Of a stretch of 64,000 nucleotides of DNA, positions 42,971-51,351 are shown piece by piece; positions within the stretch are counted from its first letter, which is position 1, and the number at the start of each line of letters is the position of its first letter. The notes under the pieces were generated by a model. It was not told the DNA's origin. It saw only the letters and a list, made by a program, of their open reading frames with translations, and did not search any database. The translations under genes were made by a program, and so were the position numbers. This DNA is from Flavobacterium tibetense (GTDB lineage: Bacteria > Bacteroidota > Bacteroidia > Flavobacteriales > Flavobacteriaceae): assembly GCF_003293845.1 (NCBI RefSeq), contig NZ_QLST01000009.1, positions 62,001 to 126,000 of the forward strand. The letters are read 5' to 3'.

Positions 42971-43498
42971 ATGAATAAAATTGTAAAAATTGCTATTTTG
43001 TTTCTTGGAGGAATATTCTTTTCATGGTTATTCATTTTAATATTTTATGATTACCCACAAGATTCATTCAGTAATATTAAAATTCCTAAAAATTTAGATT
43101 TCGAAAAGCCTATTGAGTCACTTACAAATAAACAAATTGATTCTTTAGAAAAGAAGATTGTTAATGAAGTTGAAATTCTGATTATTGGAAATGGCTTTAA
43201 TGGATATGAATTTTATGTTTGGCATAAACCAACGGAATTTGGAACACTATATATTAAAGCTTTTGAATTAACACAAAACATTCAATTATCCGAAGAGAAA
43301 CTAACCAGTAGAACTAGTCATCAAATCAATCAATTAGATACAAAATTTAATCTTTATAGATCTAAGACGGTTATTGATGAAGGAACTTTTGAAAAGTATT
43401 ATCCTGTAAGGTTTGAATTATGGTTTAAGTCTCAAGATTCTGGTAATGAAATAAAATTAAAAGAAGCTTATTATGTTATTGATGGTTGGGATAGATAA
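42971..43498 (+). CDS. Membrane-anchored protein of unknown function
   Basis: 175 residues from the ATG at 42971. One N-terminal hydrophobic helix (IVKIAILFLGGIFFSWLFIL), then a soluble domain, probably periplasmic, with alternating helix and strand (SLEKKIVNEVEILIIGNGF, GTLYIKAFELTQN, YPVRFELWFKSQDSGNEIKL). I recognise no domain. It sits alone after the rluA gene with no clear promoter and a REP-like repeat behind it. Confidence 0.65.
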   Translation: MNKIVKIAILFLGGIFFSWLFILIFYDYPQDSFSNIKIPKNLDFEKPIESLTNKQIDSLEKKIVNEVEILIIGNGFNGYEFYVWHKPTEFGTLYIKAFELTQNIQLSEEKLTSRTSHQINQLDTKFNLYRSKTVIDEGTFEKYYPVRFELWFKSQDSGNEIKLKEAYYVIDGWDR

Positions 43499-43559
43499 GA
43501 TTTTTTTTAAAATATGATCTGTGTAAATCTGTGTTTTTATAAAAATCAAACTTCCTTTT

Positions 43560-43645
43560 CTGTCAAATCGAGCGAATGCTTGTTCCGTATTTTCGGAATC
43601 GAGATTAAGTACAAAAGTCTCGAATACGCTCAACTCTGTCATAGC
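43560..43645. repeat. REP-like inverted doublet
   Basis: tgtcaaatcgagcgaatgct near the left end and, inverted at the right end, tgacagagttgagcgtattc, around a hairpin ttccg-tatttt-cggaa (43583-43598). It fills the gap between convergent genes and may act as their terminator. Related in words to the repeats at 7703 and 53632. Confidence 0.5.
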
Positions 43646-43655
43646 AGATTTTACT

Positions 43656-44390
43656 TTATACCAAAAGAACTATCATAATTCCACTCATAAGTATCATTAG
43701 CGCATCTTCAATGATGGTTATGGTGCTCATTGGTAAATTAAAAATGGTTCCTAAGCAAGCACATTGAATTTTCCTTTTATTACGGACAGCTTGTAAAACC
43801 CCAATAATACTAATTGACATTACTACAAATGTGACACTATTAGTAATAAGTGGATGAATATTAGCAAGAAATGAAAGTCCTAATGCTAATTCTAAATAAG
43901 CATAAAAATAGGCCCAAATCGGAAACCGCTTCGCAATAATGTCATACGTTTGATAACTTTCTGCAAAACCTTTTAAATTAAGTAATTTGAAGAATGAGAA
44001 AGCCAAAAAGAAACCGCCCATAAAATGGTTCATCCATTTCATACCAATTTCGTTGATATTCATTTGATTGGTAGTCATGTTCTGAAAAGCCATTATTGTT
44101 GTAACTATTGAAATGTAGAAAAAAATTAATAAAATGGGTTTGTATGTTTCAAACCAACTTTTAGTTTCTTCTTTACTTTGGCTATCAGGATTTGCCTTTA
44201 TTTTATATTTGGGTGCCAAAGGAATTTGTAAATCTTCCAGTGAAATAGGGTTGATCATATCAATAGTAGCTGAATGGGTGTCTTTTGAAACCTCAACAGC
44301 TGTTATATTTTCGATTTGTAGTAATGCCGTTCTTACTTTTTCTTCACAGCCAGAACAAGTCATTCCTTCAATTTTATAAGTGTGTTTCAT
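43656..44390 (-). CDS. HMA-domain / MauE-like membrane protein fusion
   Basis: 244 residues. Residues 1-68 form a heavy-metal-associated domain with the CxxC site (IEGMTCSGCEEKVRTALLQI). Five membrane helices follow (~90-244; FFLAFSFFKLLNLKGFAESY, FYAYLELALGLSFLANIHPL), ending with a MauE/DoxX-type segment containing CACLGTIFNLPMSTITIIED. Such proteins may pass a metal ion or redox equivalents across the inner membrane. It lies ten bases after mlaD on the same strand, so it is probably read with the lipid-transport operon, although its role there is not obvious. Confidence 0.85.
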   Translation of the reverse strand: MKHTYKIEGMTCSGCEEKVRTALLQIENITAVEVSKDTHSATIDMINPISLEDLQIPLAPKYKIKANPDSQSKEETKSWFETYKPILLIFFYISIVTTIMAFQNMTTNQMNINEIGMKWMNHFMGGFFLAFSFFKLLNLKGFAESYQTYDIIAKRFPIWAYFYAYLELALGLSFLANIHPLITNSVTFVVMSISIIGVLQAVRNKRKIQCACLGTIFNLPMSTITIIEDALMILMSGIMIVLLV

Positions 44391-44400
44391 TTTAGTAAAT

Positions 44401-45369
44401 TTATTGTTTCTTCTTTTCCTTTTCTAATTTTTTGAAATATCCTCGCAAAAACACATTGTGTTTTAATGCTTCTAGATTTTCATTGAGTTTGATACTCGCA
44501 TCTTGCAAATTATTCATGGTAGAATCAATTTTTTGCACCAATTTTGGATCATTGGAAAGATAATTAATGGCTCCTTTTCCTTCTTTGGCATTGGTTACCG
44601 TGGTGTTTAAATTGGTTACGGTTTCGTCAATTTTTGAGGTGGTTTGTTCCAATTGTGTTACAATCAGTTTAAGTTTTTTTGCTACCATAGTATCATTTAA
44701 AACTCCAATTACATTGTCTTTTCGGTTTAAATCAGTCATGATTTGGTTTAAATTATTGGCAGATTCGGCTGTCCCTTTTGCAGCAATTTTCAAGTAATGC
44801 ATGGTTTCTTTTAATTCTTTGGCAAGAATAGAATCACGAATTAACATGCCAACTGTTCCTTTGCCTAGTACAATCTCATTGGTAATTTTTAATAAATCAG
44901 CGGTTAGTAAAGCCGCATTTTCATTGGTTACATTTAAAGTTTCCAAAATCGCTTCGGTATTGATTCTGCTGTAGGATTGAATCGTATCGCCAGCGGTTAC
45001 GGGTTCGGAAGCTCCTTTTCCTGGAATAATATTGATGACCATATTACCTACCAAACCATCAGAATTTATAGTTGCAATTGCATTTTTTTTGATGTGTTCC
45101 ATCATCTTTTTTTCAATTAGCATTTCTACAACGATGGTAGAATCGTTCACCATTTCAATTTGTTTTACAGTGCCAATGTCGATTCCAGCATAACGCACAT
45201 TATTGCCTTTTTGCAAACCATTTACGTTGCCAAAAACGGCTTTTAATGTCATCGTGTTACCAAAAATATTTTGTTTGTTGCCTACAAAGTAAATAGCTGT
45301 TAGAAACAAAACTGTTCCTAAAACCATAAAAATGCCGAGTCTTATTTTCTGATTTCTTGATTTTTCCAT
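44401..45369 (-). CDS. mlaD: MlaD-type MCE-domain protein
   Basis: 322 residues. One N-terminal membrane helix (LGIFMVLGTVLFLTAIYFVG) and a periplasmic MCE domain at ~38-115 (LKAVFGNVNGLQKGNNVRYA, GIDIGTVKQIEM, TINSDGLVGNMVINIIPGKG). A long coiled-coil tail follows with repeated amphipathic helices (TVTNLNTTVTNAKEGKGAIN). MCE proteins form hexameric rings that hand phospholipids between membranes. Operon order permease, ATPase, MCE as in mlaE-mlaF-mlaD. No MlaB/MlaC genes are present. Confidence 0.92.
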   Translation of the reverse strand: MEKSRNQKIRLGIFMVLGTVLFLTAIYFVGNKQNIFGNTMTLKAVFGNVNGLQKGNNVRYAGIDIGTVKQIEMVNDSTIVVEMLIEKKMMEHIKKNAIATINSDGLVGNMVINIIPGKGASEPVTAGDTIQSYSRINTEAILETLNVTNENAALLTADLLKITNEIVLGKGTVGMLIRDSILAKELKETMHYLKIAAKGTAESANNLNQIMTDLNRKDNVIGVLNDTMVAKKLKLIVTQLEQTTSKIDETVTNLNTTVTNAKEGKGAINYLSNDPKLVQKIDSTMNNLQDASIKLNENLEALKHNVFLRGYFKKLEKEKKKQ

Positions 45370-45375
45370 TTTCTT

Positions 45376-46116
45376 CTATTTAAAAAAAGCTTTAATCTTT
45401 GGATCTGTTGCTGCTTGTAAGGATTCAAAAGTTCCTTCTGCGTAATTTTTCCCGTCAATTAACAAAATCATCCGATTGGCAATGGCTTTGGCACAATCCA
45501 CATCATGTGTGATGATAATGGAAGAGGTGTTGTATTTCTGCTGTATCGATTGCATCAAAAGAATGATTTCCTTTGAGGTAATTGGGTCTAAACCTGTTGT
45601 TGGTTCGTCGTATAAAATAATGGTTGGTTTCAATATTAATGTTCGTGCCAATGCAATTCTACGTTTCATTCCGCCTGAAAGTTCGTTGGGCATTAAATCA
45701 ATAGCGTGTGCTAAACCAACACTTTCCAAAGCTTCTAAAACCAACGGCGTTGTGTCATCTAATTTTCCAATTTTTTTAGGATGGCGGCGCAACGGAAATT
45801 CCAAATTTTCTCGTACCGACATGGAATCGTAAAGTGCGCTACCTTGGAAGAGAAAACCTATATCGGTGCGTAATTCGTCTAATTCTTTTCTGTCCAATTC
45901 ACTAATTTCTTTATCCGCAACTTTTATGGAACCGCCTTGATAATCTTCCAAACCAATAATACACTTAATCATCACCGATTTTCCCGAGCCCGATTTTCCC
46001 ATTACGACTAAGTTTTCGCCTTTATGTAATTCCAAATCGAAGCCGTTTAGTACGACATTGGTACCAAATTGCTTGTGTAGCTTTTCAATTTTTATGATTA
46101 CTTCTGTTTTTTCCAT
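45376..46116 (-). CDS. mlaF: ABC transporter ATPase, MlaF-like
   Basis: 246 residues from the ATG at 46116, two bases after the permease stop. The frame extends upstream into the permease gene, but those residues are not part of the family. Motifs: Walker A MGKSGSGKSVM, Q-loop GFLFQGSALYDSMSVREN, signature LSGGMKRRIALAR, Walker B IILYDEPTTGLDP and switch His IIITHDVDCA. It energises lipid transport with the MlaE permease. Confidence 0.95.
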   Translation of the reverse strand: MEKTEVIIKIEKLHKQFGTNVVLNGFDLELHKGENLVVMGKSGSGKSVMIKCIIGLEDYQGGSIKVADKEISELDRKELDELRTDIGFLFQGSALYDSMSVRENLEFPLRRHPKKIGKLDDTTPLVLEALESVGLAHAIDLMPNELSGGMKRRIALARTLILKPTIILYDEPTTGLDPITSKEIILLMQSIQQKYNTSSIIITHDVDCAKAIANRMILLIDGKNYAEGTFESLQAATDPKIKAFFK

Positions 46117-46117
46117 A

Positions 46118-46903
46118 TTATACATCATAAAAAATATTGGTAACAAAAACCGCAATGAAATCAATTACAAATAGGAGCATAGAAGTGTAAACTACTGCTG
46201 CATTTGCAGCTTTTCCCACACCAACCGTTCCTTTTTTGCAATAATAGCCTTTGTAGCAACCAATGAGTCCAATGGCAAAACCAAAGAAAAAGGTTTTAAT
46301 GGTAGCCGGAACAATATCACTAAATTTTAAAATAGAAAATACTTGATTGAAATACAGTTGGAACGAGACATTTTCTTTCATACTTTCTACCAAATACGAA
46401 CCGTAAATTGCTAGAAAATCGCCAAAAATCACTAGTAACGGCAACATTAATGTAGTGGCTAAAATTCGTGTGATAACTAAGTATTTGAATGGATTGGTTC
46501 CTGAAACTTCCATGGCATCAATTTGTTCGGTAACGCGCATGGAACCTAATTCAGCGCCAATTCCTGAACCAATTTTCCCAGCACAAATTAACGCGGTAAT
46601 AATTGGACCAATTTCACGCACGATGGAAACACTAACCATAGACGGAATCCAAGAAGCAGCACCAAACTCTTCCAATGTTGGCCTAGATTGTAAAGTAAAA
46701 ACTAAACCAATAATAAAACCTGTAGTCCCTACTAAAAACAAGGAGCGATAGCCAATATAAAAACATTGTCGCAAGAGTTCTTGAAGTTCGTAAGGTGGCA
46801 CTAAAAATTCTTTGAAAAAACGCCCTGCGAAATAGGTAATTTCACCTAATTCGATGAGAAAGTTTTGAACCGCTTCAATAAGATTTTCAAAATATTTTTT
46901 CAT
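46118..46903 (-). CDS. mlaE: MlaE-family ABC permease
   Basis: 261 residues, five or six membrane helices. Family marks: ELLRQCFYIGYRSLFLVGTT, FTLQSRPTLEEFGAASWIPS, SIVREIGPIITALICAGKIG, SGIGAELGSMRVTEQIDAME (the permease-family E-x-x-x-M-x-V/A-T-E-Q-I-D-A signature) and KTFFFGFAIGLIGCYKGYYC. First gene of the operon, behind a TATATTTG box. Confidence 0.95.
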   Translation of the reverse strand: MKKYFENLIEAVQNFLIELGEITYFAGRFFKEFLVPPYELQELLRQCFYIGYRSLFLVGTTGFIIGLVFTLQSRPTLEEFGAASWIPSMVSVSIVREIGPIITALICAGKIGSGIGAELGSMRVTEQIDAMEVSGTNPFKYLVITRILATTLMLPLLVIFGDFLAIYGSYLVESMKENVSFQLYFNQVFSILKFSDIVPATIKTFFFGFAIGLIGCYKGYYCKKGTVGVGKAANAAVVYTSMLLFVIDFIAVFVTNIFYDV

Positions 46904-46923
46904 GAAGCTACGTTAATTACTTT

Positions 46924-46931
46924 CAAATATA
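46924..46931 (-). promoter_or_regulatory. Promoter -7 box for mla operon
   Basis: Minus-strand TATATTTG, 21 bases before the ATG at 46903. Confidence 0.6.
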
Positions 46932-47072
46932 GTGATTTTTAGTGAGATAGTATTATTGTTTGTAAGATATGTAGTAAAAAAATCCGACTTGTATTTGAGT
47001 CAGATTTAGTTTGTTTTTGTATATGGATTATGAATTTGAGCTATTATAGATTGTTATTTATTAAATTATTTA

Positions 47073-48250
47073 TTAACGAAAAGGGTTATTCCATTTAACT
47101 TCTGAGCTTATACTATTATCTGTTAGTTTTTTTAAAAACGCAACTAATGCACTTTTTTGAGTTTCAGTTAAATTTAACTGAATTGGATTACCATTAGCAT
47201 CTGTTAATGCAGGTGATAAAGTTGGATGTGCTTGAACTCCACTATTGTAATGTTCTACAACTTCTTCCTGAGTTGCAAATCTTCTATCATGCATGTAAGG
47301 AACTGTTAATTCAATGTTTCTTAGAGTTGAGGTTTTAGATCTTCCAACAAAAATTGGATTTACAAATACATTTCCTGAGCCTAAATCTGTTGATGAAAAT
47401 GCATCTAATCCGTTGTTTTGAGACCTGGGATTAACACTTATGAAAGCTTCTGTTGTTATGACATCCAAAACAAGCTCCGTCACCGTTTGGGATGGTTTGA
47501 AAAAAAATATTTTTACCCGTATTTTCTTCAGTTGTAAAATTAGGAAAATTTGTTCCAGGTGATGTAACCATTGCTCTACCTAAATCGTATTTGCTGGAAT
47601 AACTATCGATACTTCGAACAAATTGCGCTAATACTTTTGAAATTCTATCCGAATTGATTTCTTCTGTTCCAAATGCATTCTGAAAGAATTCAGAATAATA
47701 AGATTGTTACCGAACAGTAGTTACCACTTCGCTTAGAGTCATTCCCATTTCTACAGGGTCTTGAAAAGGCATTAAAACTTGCTCTTCTAATGTTGCTAGC
47801 TCTTTCATCCCAAAAAAAAACGACCACGTTGATAAAAACGCACATTTATTAATGTCATAGAATGATGGCCAGTTAGACCAACATCAAAACCGATACTTAA
47901 AATTGCATCATCTGAGAAACCTTTTTCTTGTTTGTGACAGAAAGCACAAGAGATGGTTCCATTTGCGCTTAGTTTTTTATCATAAAACAATACTCTTCGA
48001 GAGTTCTACCTGCATTAGTGATTGGATTGTCTAACGGTGTGTTGTCTGGTCCATTTATCGATGTCGGTAATAGTTGTCCAGGCACATTAGTTGTAAAATG
48101 ATTAGGTAAGTTAAGGCTAGTATAATCATAAGGAGTTTCAGGAAGATTTAATTCACTAGTAGGAATTGAATCGTATGTGTCTTCTTTACTACAAAAGTTA
48201 AACTAAATACCAATGCAAGGAGTATTGTATAAACTATAAATTTTTTATTA
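47073..48250 (-). pseudogene. Di-heme cytochrome c peroxidase (MauG/CCP family), broken
   Basis: Protein fragments in all three minus-strand frames join into one CCP: an export-signal-like start (~48250), ELNLPETPYDYTSLNLPNHF, RVLFYDKKLSANGTISCAFC with the first heme-c motif CAFCH, KGFSDDAILSIGFD, then LEEQVLMPFQDPVEMGMTLS, LAQFVRSIDSYSSKYDLG, the second heme motif CFGCH near 47450, STLRNIELTVPYMHDRRFAT and ALVAFLKKLTDNS. Frameshifts lie near 48195, 48000, 47815 (a nine-base homopolymer) and 47450, and there is an in-frame TAA at 47707-47709. With several lesions while neighbours are intact, it is a true pseudogene. The intact enzyme would reduce periplasmic peroxide. Confidence 0.88.
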
Positions 48251-48423
48251 CCCTTATCTTAATATTTTAAGTTAATCTTAAGATTTGATACTTAAAACAT
48301 CAAAAGGTTTAATAATCGTTTTTATAAAGTAGAAAAACAGATTTGTGTTTGAGTCTGATTTGGTGTTTGTTTTTGGATTTAGAATTTGTGGTACTAGTTT
48401 TGTTAAATTTTTTTTATTAAAAT

Positions 48424-48564
48424 ATAAAGCGAGTCGTTGCCAACCACGTTAAAACTGCCGAACTTTTCATCATCCAAAACTGCGGACACGTAGTAAATGT
48501 AGAGCAACCAATTATTTTTAATGAAGCGGTGATTGGGTATTTGAAGGGGAAAGTCTTTGAGTAA
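48424..48564 (+). pseudogene. 3' scrap of an alpha/beta-hydrolase gene (longer copy)
   Basis: Plus-strand frame reading RVVANHVKTAELFIIQNC then GHVVNVEQPIIFNEAVIGYL and a stop. GHxxxxEqP is the catalytic-His segment at the end of alpha/beta-hydrolases. No upstream part of the gene remains. The last ~59 bases are repeated at 49160-49218. Confidence 0.75.
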
Positions 48565-48569
48565 ATAAA

Positions 48570-48995
48570 CTAATTTATTGGTTCCATTTTGTCAGAAATA
48601 AATTTGCTGCATTTTGAATTTTTTACCCATGAAAATTCTCTATTACGAGCTAATTCAATAATTATTTTACAATTATCATTTTCATATTCAAATTCATCAA
48701 TAATCAATATTGTTTCTGTTTTATTAGATTTAAATGTTTTGAGTGATGTTTTAATGAATTTTGCCTCTGAGAAAATTTTATCATTTTTTCCGTTTAATAT
48801 ATTCTCTTTAATAAGGTGAAAGTATAATTTATTTTCAGTTGAAAGTTCACAAAATAATTTTTGCTTTATGCTGTCATTTTCGATTATAAAAGTAGAACCG
48901 CCTAGAACTTTATCATTAGAAGTATCAATATCACTAGATTTTTTGTTACAAGCAAAGCAAAATATCAAAATAATTAGTAAAGAAACTTTTTTCAT
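48570..48995 (-). CDS. Putative lipoprotein, unknown function
   Basis: 141 residues. Lipoprotein signal MKKVSLLIILIFCFAC then NKKSSD. The body alternates short strands and helices (GGSTFIIENDSIKQKLFCEL, NKLYFHLIKENILNGKND, SLKTFKSNKTETILIIDEFE) with two further Cys (DNCKIIIEL, NSKCSKFIS). No domain recognised. It lies between the two hydrolase scraps, so it probably arrived with, or caused, the rearrangement there. Confidence 0.65.
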   Translation of the reverse strand: MKKVSLLIILIFCFACNKKSSDIDTSNDKVLGGSTFIIENDSIKQKLFCELSTENKLYFHLIKENILNGKNDKIFSEAKFIKTSLKTFKSNKTETILIIDEFEYENDNCKIIIELARNREFSWVKNSKCSKFISDKMEPIN

Positions 48996-49108
48996 TTATT
49001 TTCTAAATATAAATTTGTTTTTAGCTTTATGACAGTATGTTTTAAATCTCCATATTGTCAAATTGAAAAGTTAAAAGTAATTTATCCCATTCCAAATATA
49101 CTAAAACT

Positions 49109-49152
49109 TTTACAAATCAAACCCTATAAAACAAAAAAACTCCGACCAAAGC
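49109..49152 (+). repeat. Truncated copy of the 51.2-kb terminator region
   Basis: 44 bases identical to 51174-51217, including one arm (actccg) of the terminator there but not the other arm. It directly abuts the second hydrolase scrap. Confidence 0.9.
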
Positions 49153-49156
49153 GATA

Positions 49157-49222
49157 AGGAATGTAGAGCAACCAATTATTTTTAATAAAGCGGTAATTGG
49201 GTATTTGAAGGGAAAAAGTTGA
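49157..49222 (+). pseudogene. 3' scrap of an alpha/beta-hydrolase gene (shorter copy)
   Basis: Frame reading NVEQPIIFNKAVIGYLKGKS then TGA. It is the near-identical counterpart of the end of 48424-48564 (three mismatches in about 59 bases). It converges on the SDR gene, which may be the hydrolase's original neighbour. Confidence 0.75.
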
Positions 49223-49227
49223 TGTTT

Positions 49228-50028
49228 TTAGGAATCTGGTTTTGGACTTTTTGAAATTATAAATCGCATTAATCCAGGAAACCATCGTTGTATCCATACA
49301 AATATTTTACCGTGTCCGGTGAAAATATAATTTCTCTTTCGTTTTAAAATAGCCTTTACCATTACTTTTGCAGCTTTATCAGTAGGCCAAATTAAATTTG
49401 ACGGACGTGGATCTGGTCGTTCAGGATGCCAAACACCGTCATTATCCATTCTTGCAATTTCCGAAACTACAAATCCAGGATGCAGTGTAGTACAACTTAC
49501 GCCTGTGTCCATTAATTCAACTTGTAAAGTTTGACCAATTGAATGTACGGCAGCTTTTGAAGCACCGTAAGCACCTAAATTAGGATTAGGAAGATAGGCG
49601 CCTACACTGCCTACCAAACCAATTCTTCCTTTGTTTTTCTTTAAATGGGGTAGGGCATATTTAACCGTTAAGGCTAAGCCTGTGACATTGCCTTGTAATT
49701 GTCTATTCCAATCTTTAGCTGTTAGCTTTTCTATACTTCCAAAAACACCAAAACCAGCGTTAGCTATAACAACATCCAAACGCCCCCAAGTTTTAATAAT
49801 TTGTTGGACTGCATTTTCAATAGCGGTTTCTTCCATTATATCACACGGTAGTGCCAATGCTTCCCCGCCTGAGTATTTAATTTCGTTTGTCACTTTATCC
49901 AAAAGTTCTTTACGTCTGGAGGAAAGAACTACTCTATATCCTAATTTTGCCCATTCAAAAGCCATTGATTTACCAATGCCAGATGAAGCACCAGTTATCC
50001 AAACTACATTTTCTTTTGTATCTGTCAT
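49228..50028 (-). CDS. Short-chain dehydrogenase/reductase
   Basis: 266 residues, classical SDR with NAD(P) cofactor. TGxxxGxG motif in VWITGASSGIGKSMAFEWAK, an NADP-type basic pair (SSRRKE), CDIMEETAIENA, NNAG-equivalent VIANAGFGVFGSIE, catalytic Ser in LVGSVGAYLP and YxxxK in YGASKAAVHSIGQ. The C-terminus is basic and membrane-seeking (KIFVWIQRWFPGLMRFIISK), as in DltE/YqjQ-like SDRs. Substrate unknown. The convergent hydrolase beside it is reduced to a scrap. Confidence 0.93.
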   Translation of the reverse strand: MTDTKENVVWITGASSGIGKSMAFEWAKLGYRVVLSSRRKELLDKVTNEIKYSGGEALALPCDIMEETAIENAVQQIIKTWGRLDVVIANAGFGVFGSIEKLTAKDWNRQLQGNVTGLALTVKYALPHLKKNKGRIGLVGSVGAYLPNPNLGAYGASKAAVHSIGQTLQVELMDTGVSCTTLHPGFVVSEIARMDNDGVWHPERPDPRPSNLIWPTDKAAKVMVKAILKRKRNYIFTGHGKIFVWIQRWFPGLMRFIISKSPKPDS

Positions 50029-50078
50029 TTTTAGTGTTATTGGTTAATAGAATTGTTTTTCAGGTTAGTAACGTTCTC

Positions 50079-50189
50079 TGCATTTGCGTAGGAACGGAAA
50101 TTAGAACAGAGTTCGCTCTGCTAAGATAGAATTTTTTTGGAAAGAACAAAGTGTTTAACTTGTTGGAAACCAACTATTGCGTAAATGCA
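50079..50189. repeat. Hairpin-rich intergenic element
   Basis: Imperfect outer arms tgcatttgcgta (50079-50090) and tgcgtaaatgca (50178-50189) enclose a perfect hairpin cagag-ttcg-ctctg (50107-50120) and a small ttgg-aaa-ccaa stem (near 50163-50173). It lies directly downstream of the orphan gene at 50210. The folded form resembles a recombination site or a structured RNA. Confidence 0.5.
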
Positions 50190-50209
50190 ATGTTGTAAGT
50201 AGATTTGGT

Positions 50210-51043
50210 TTATTCTTCAAGTAAATTTGTATTATTTTGCTCAAGCTGGAAAATTGTATTATTTAATTGTTCCAACCTTTCGACATTTTGAATATTAAAC
50301 GTTTCGTTAATTGTTTTGTAATTAATGTTTATTGAAGTCTTTTCGATAACTGTGGATGTTTCTTCAAGTTTTTCTTTTGCCAGAACTAAAGGAGTTATTC
50401 CTCCTACAAATCCGCCTAATGCCCCTAACACGATTATAGTTTCTTTTATACATCCAATAACAGAAGACCAATTGATATATTGATTATCAAGTTTTTTTAT
50501 TACTCTTTGTAAATATTCAATTATTTGTTTCTTAACTTTATCACTAATAGTTGTATCCTTTTCTATTAGTTCAATTGCGTCAAGGATAAGTTGCTTAACT
50601 TGTTGCTTGTTCGAATTTTCCGGCTGAAAAAAACCATTAAGTTTCAAATTGTCGTAGCGATAGTGTCTCATATTTGAAGCATCACCAATGAATTCTAAAG
50701 TTTGGGAATAAAGTTCCTCGAAATCATCCTTTATTTTTGGTATAATGTTTCCATTTTTACCTAAGAGAAATAGTAAAATTTTAGATTTATCTTTTCGTCT
50801 TCTGTTCATTTTTACATCTTCAACTATCGCATTAATTAAATCAAAATACTTCTCTTTTTTTTCTTTTACAACGTAAGACAAATTATCTATACAATTAATA
50901 AATTTTGTTGAAGTCGCTTTTAGCTGAATTTGTTCCTCGTATGGAAACTCTTTAGAGGATAAGTTTGATAAGTATTGTAAATAATATTCAAAAATTAAAT
51001 CTGAATTGTCTAAATCGGTATTTAAATATTCTGTAAATGTCAT
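50210..51043 (-). CDS. Orphan protein with one membrane helix and coiled coil
   Basis: 277 residues. The first ~195 are soluble and mostly helical (EYYLQYLSNLSSKEFPYEEQ, FLLGKNGNIIPKIKDDFEEL, FIGDASNMRHYRYDNLKLNG, LILDAIELIEKDTTISDKVK). Then comes one hydrophobic segment (~197-222, ETIIVLGALGGFVGGITPLV) and a C-terminal coiled coil (NVERLEQLNNTIFQLEQNNT). I recognise no family. It is a lone gene between hairpin-rich flanks in a rearranged region, so it is likely acquired DNA. Confidence 0.65.
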   Translation of the reverse strand: MTFTEYLNTDLDNSDLIFEYYLQYLSNLSSKEFPYEEQIQLKATSTKFINCIDNLSYVVKEKKEKYFDLINAIVEDVKMNRRRKDKSKILLFLLGKNGNIIPKIKDDFEELYSQTLEFIGDASNMRHYRYDNLKLNGFFQPENSNKQQVKQLILDAIELIEKDTTISDKVKKQIIEYLQRVIKKLDNQYINWSSVIGCIKETIIVLGALGGFVGGITPLVLAKEKLEETSTVIEKTSININYKTINETFNIQNVERLEQLNNTIFQLEQNNTNLLEE

Positions 51044-51351
51044 ATCTTGATTTGTTTAGTTCCTTGAAACTTACCTACAACTTATTTATGTATGACAAAA
51101 TCACACAAAACCATCTGTTTTAGCAGATATGTATGATAACCATCATACTTTTCTATTCAAATATAAAAAAATCTTTACAAATCAAACCCTATAAAACAAA
51201 AAAACTCCGACCAAAGCCGGAGTGATTTTTTTAAACTAACCTAACCAATAATGAGAATTCATTTACTAACAGGGCAAAAGTACAACTATTTAAATGGCTT
51301 AATGTTAAGGATTTGTTATTTATATGTTATTGATTATTAAAAATTTAGAAA
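51044..51351. other. 308-bp gap with small hairpins and the DUF4197 terminator
   Basis: It holds perfect small inverted repeats atctg/cagat (51113-51128) and gtatgat/atcatac (51131-51148), the 44-base word shared with 49109, and the terminator at 51204. No gene seen. Confidence 0.7.
51204..51230 (-). terminator. Terminator after DUF4197 gene
   Basis: Stem actccg / cggagt with loop accaaagc, T-run on the minus strand and a second one on the plus strand. The left half is duplicated at 49109-49152. Confidence 0.8.

Noticed and set aside
47073..47483. Intact 136-residue cytochrome peroxidase-like gene
   Set aside because: Its apparent N-terminus is a shifted reading of the second heme motif; upstream parts lie in other frames, so it is a piece of one pseudogene.
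48570..48819. Plus-strand frame opposite the 48.6-kb lipoprotein gene
   Set aside because: The minus strand has a clear lipoprotein signal; the plus frame has none.
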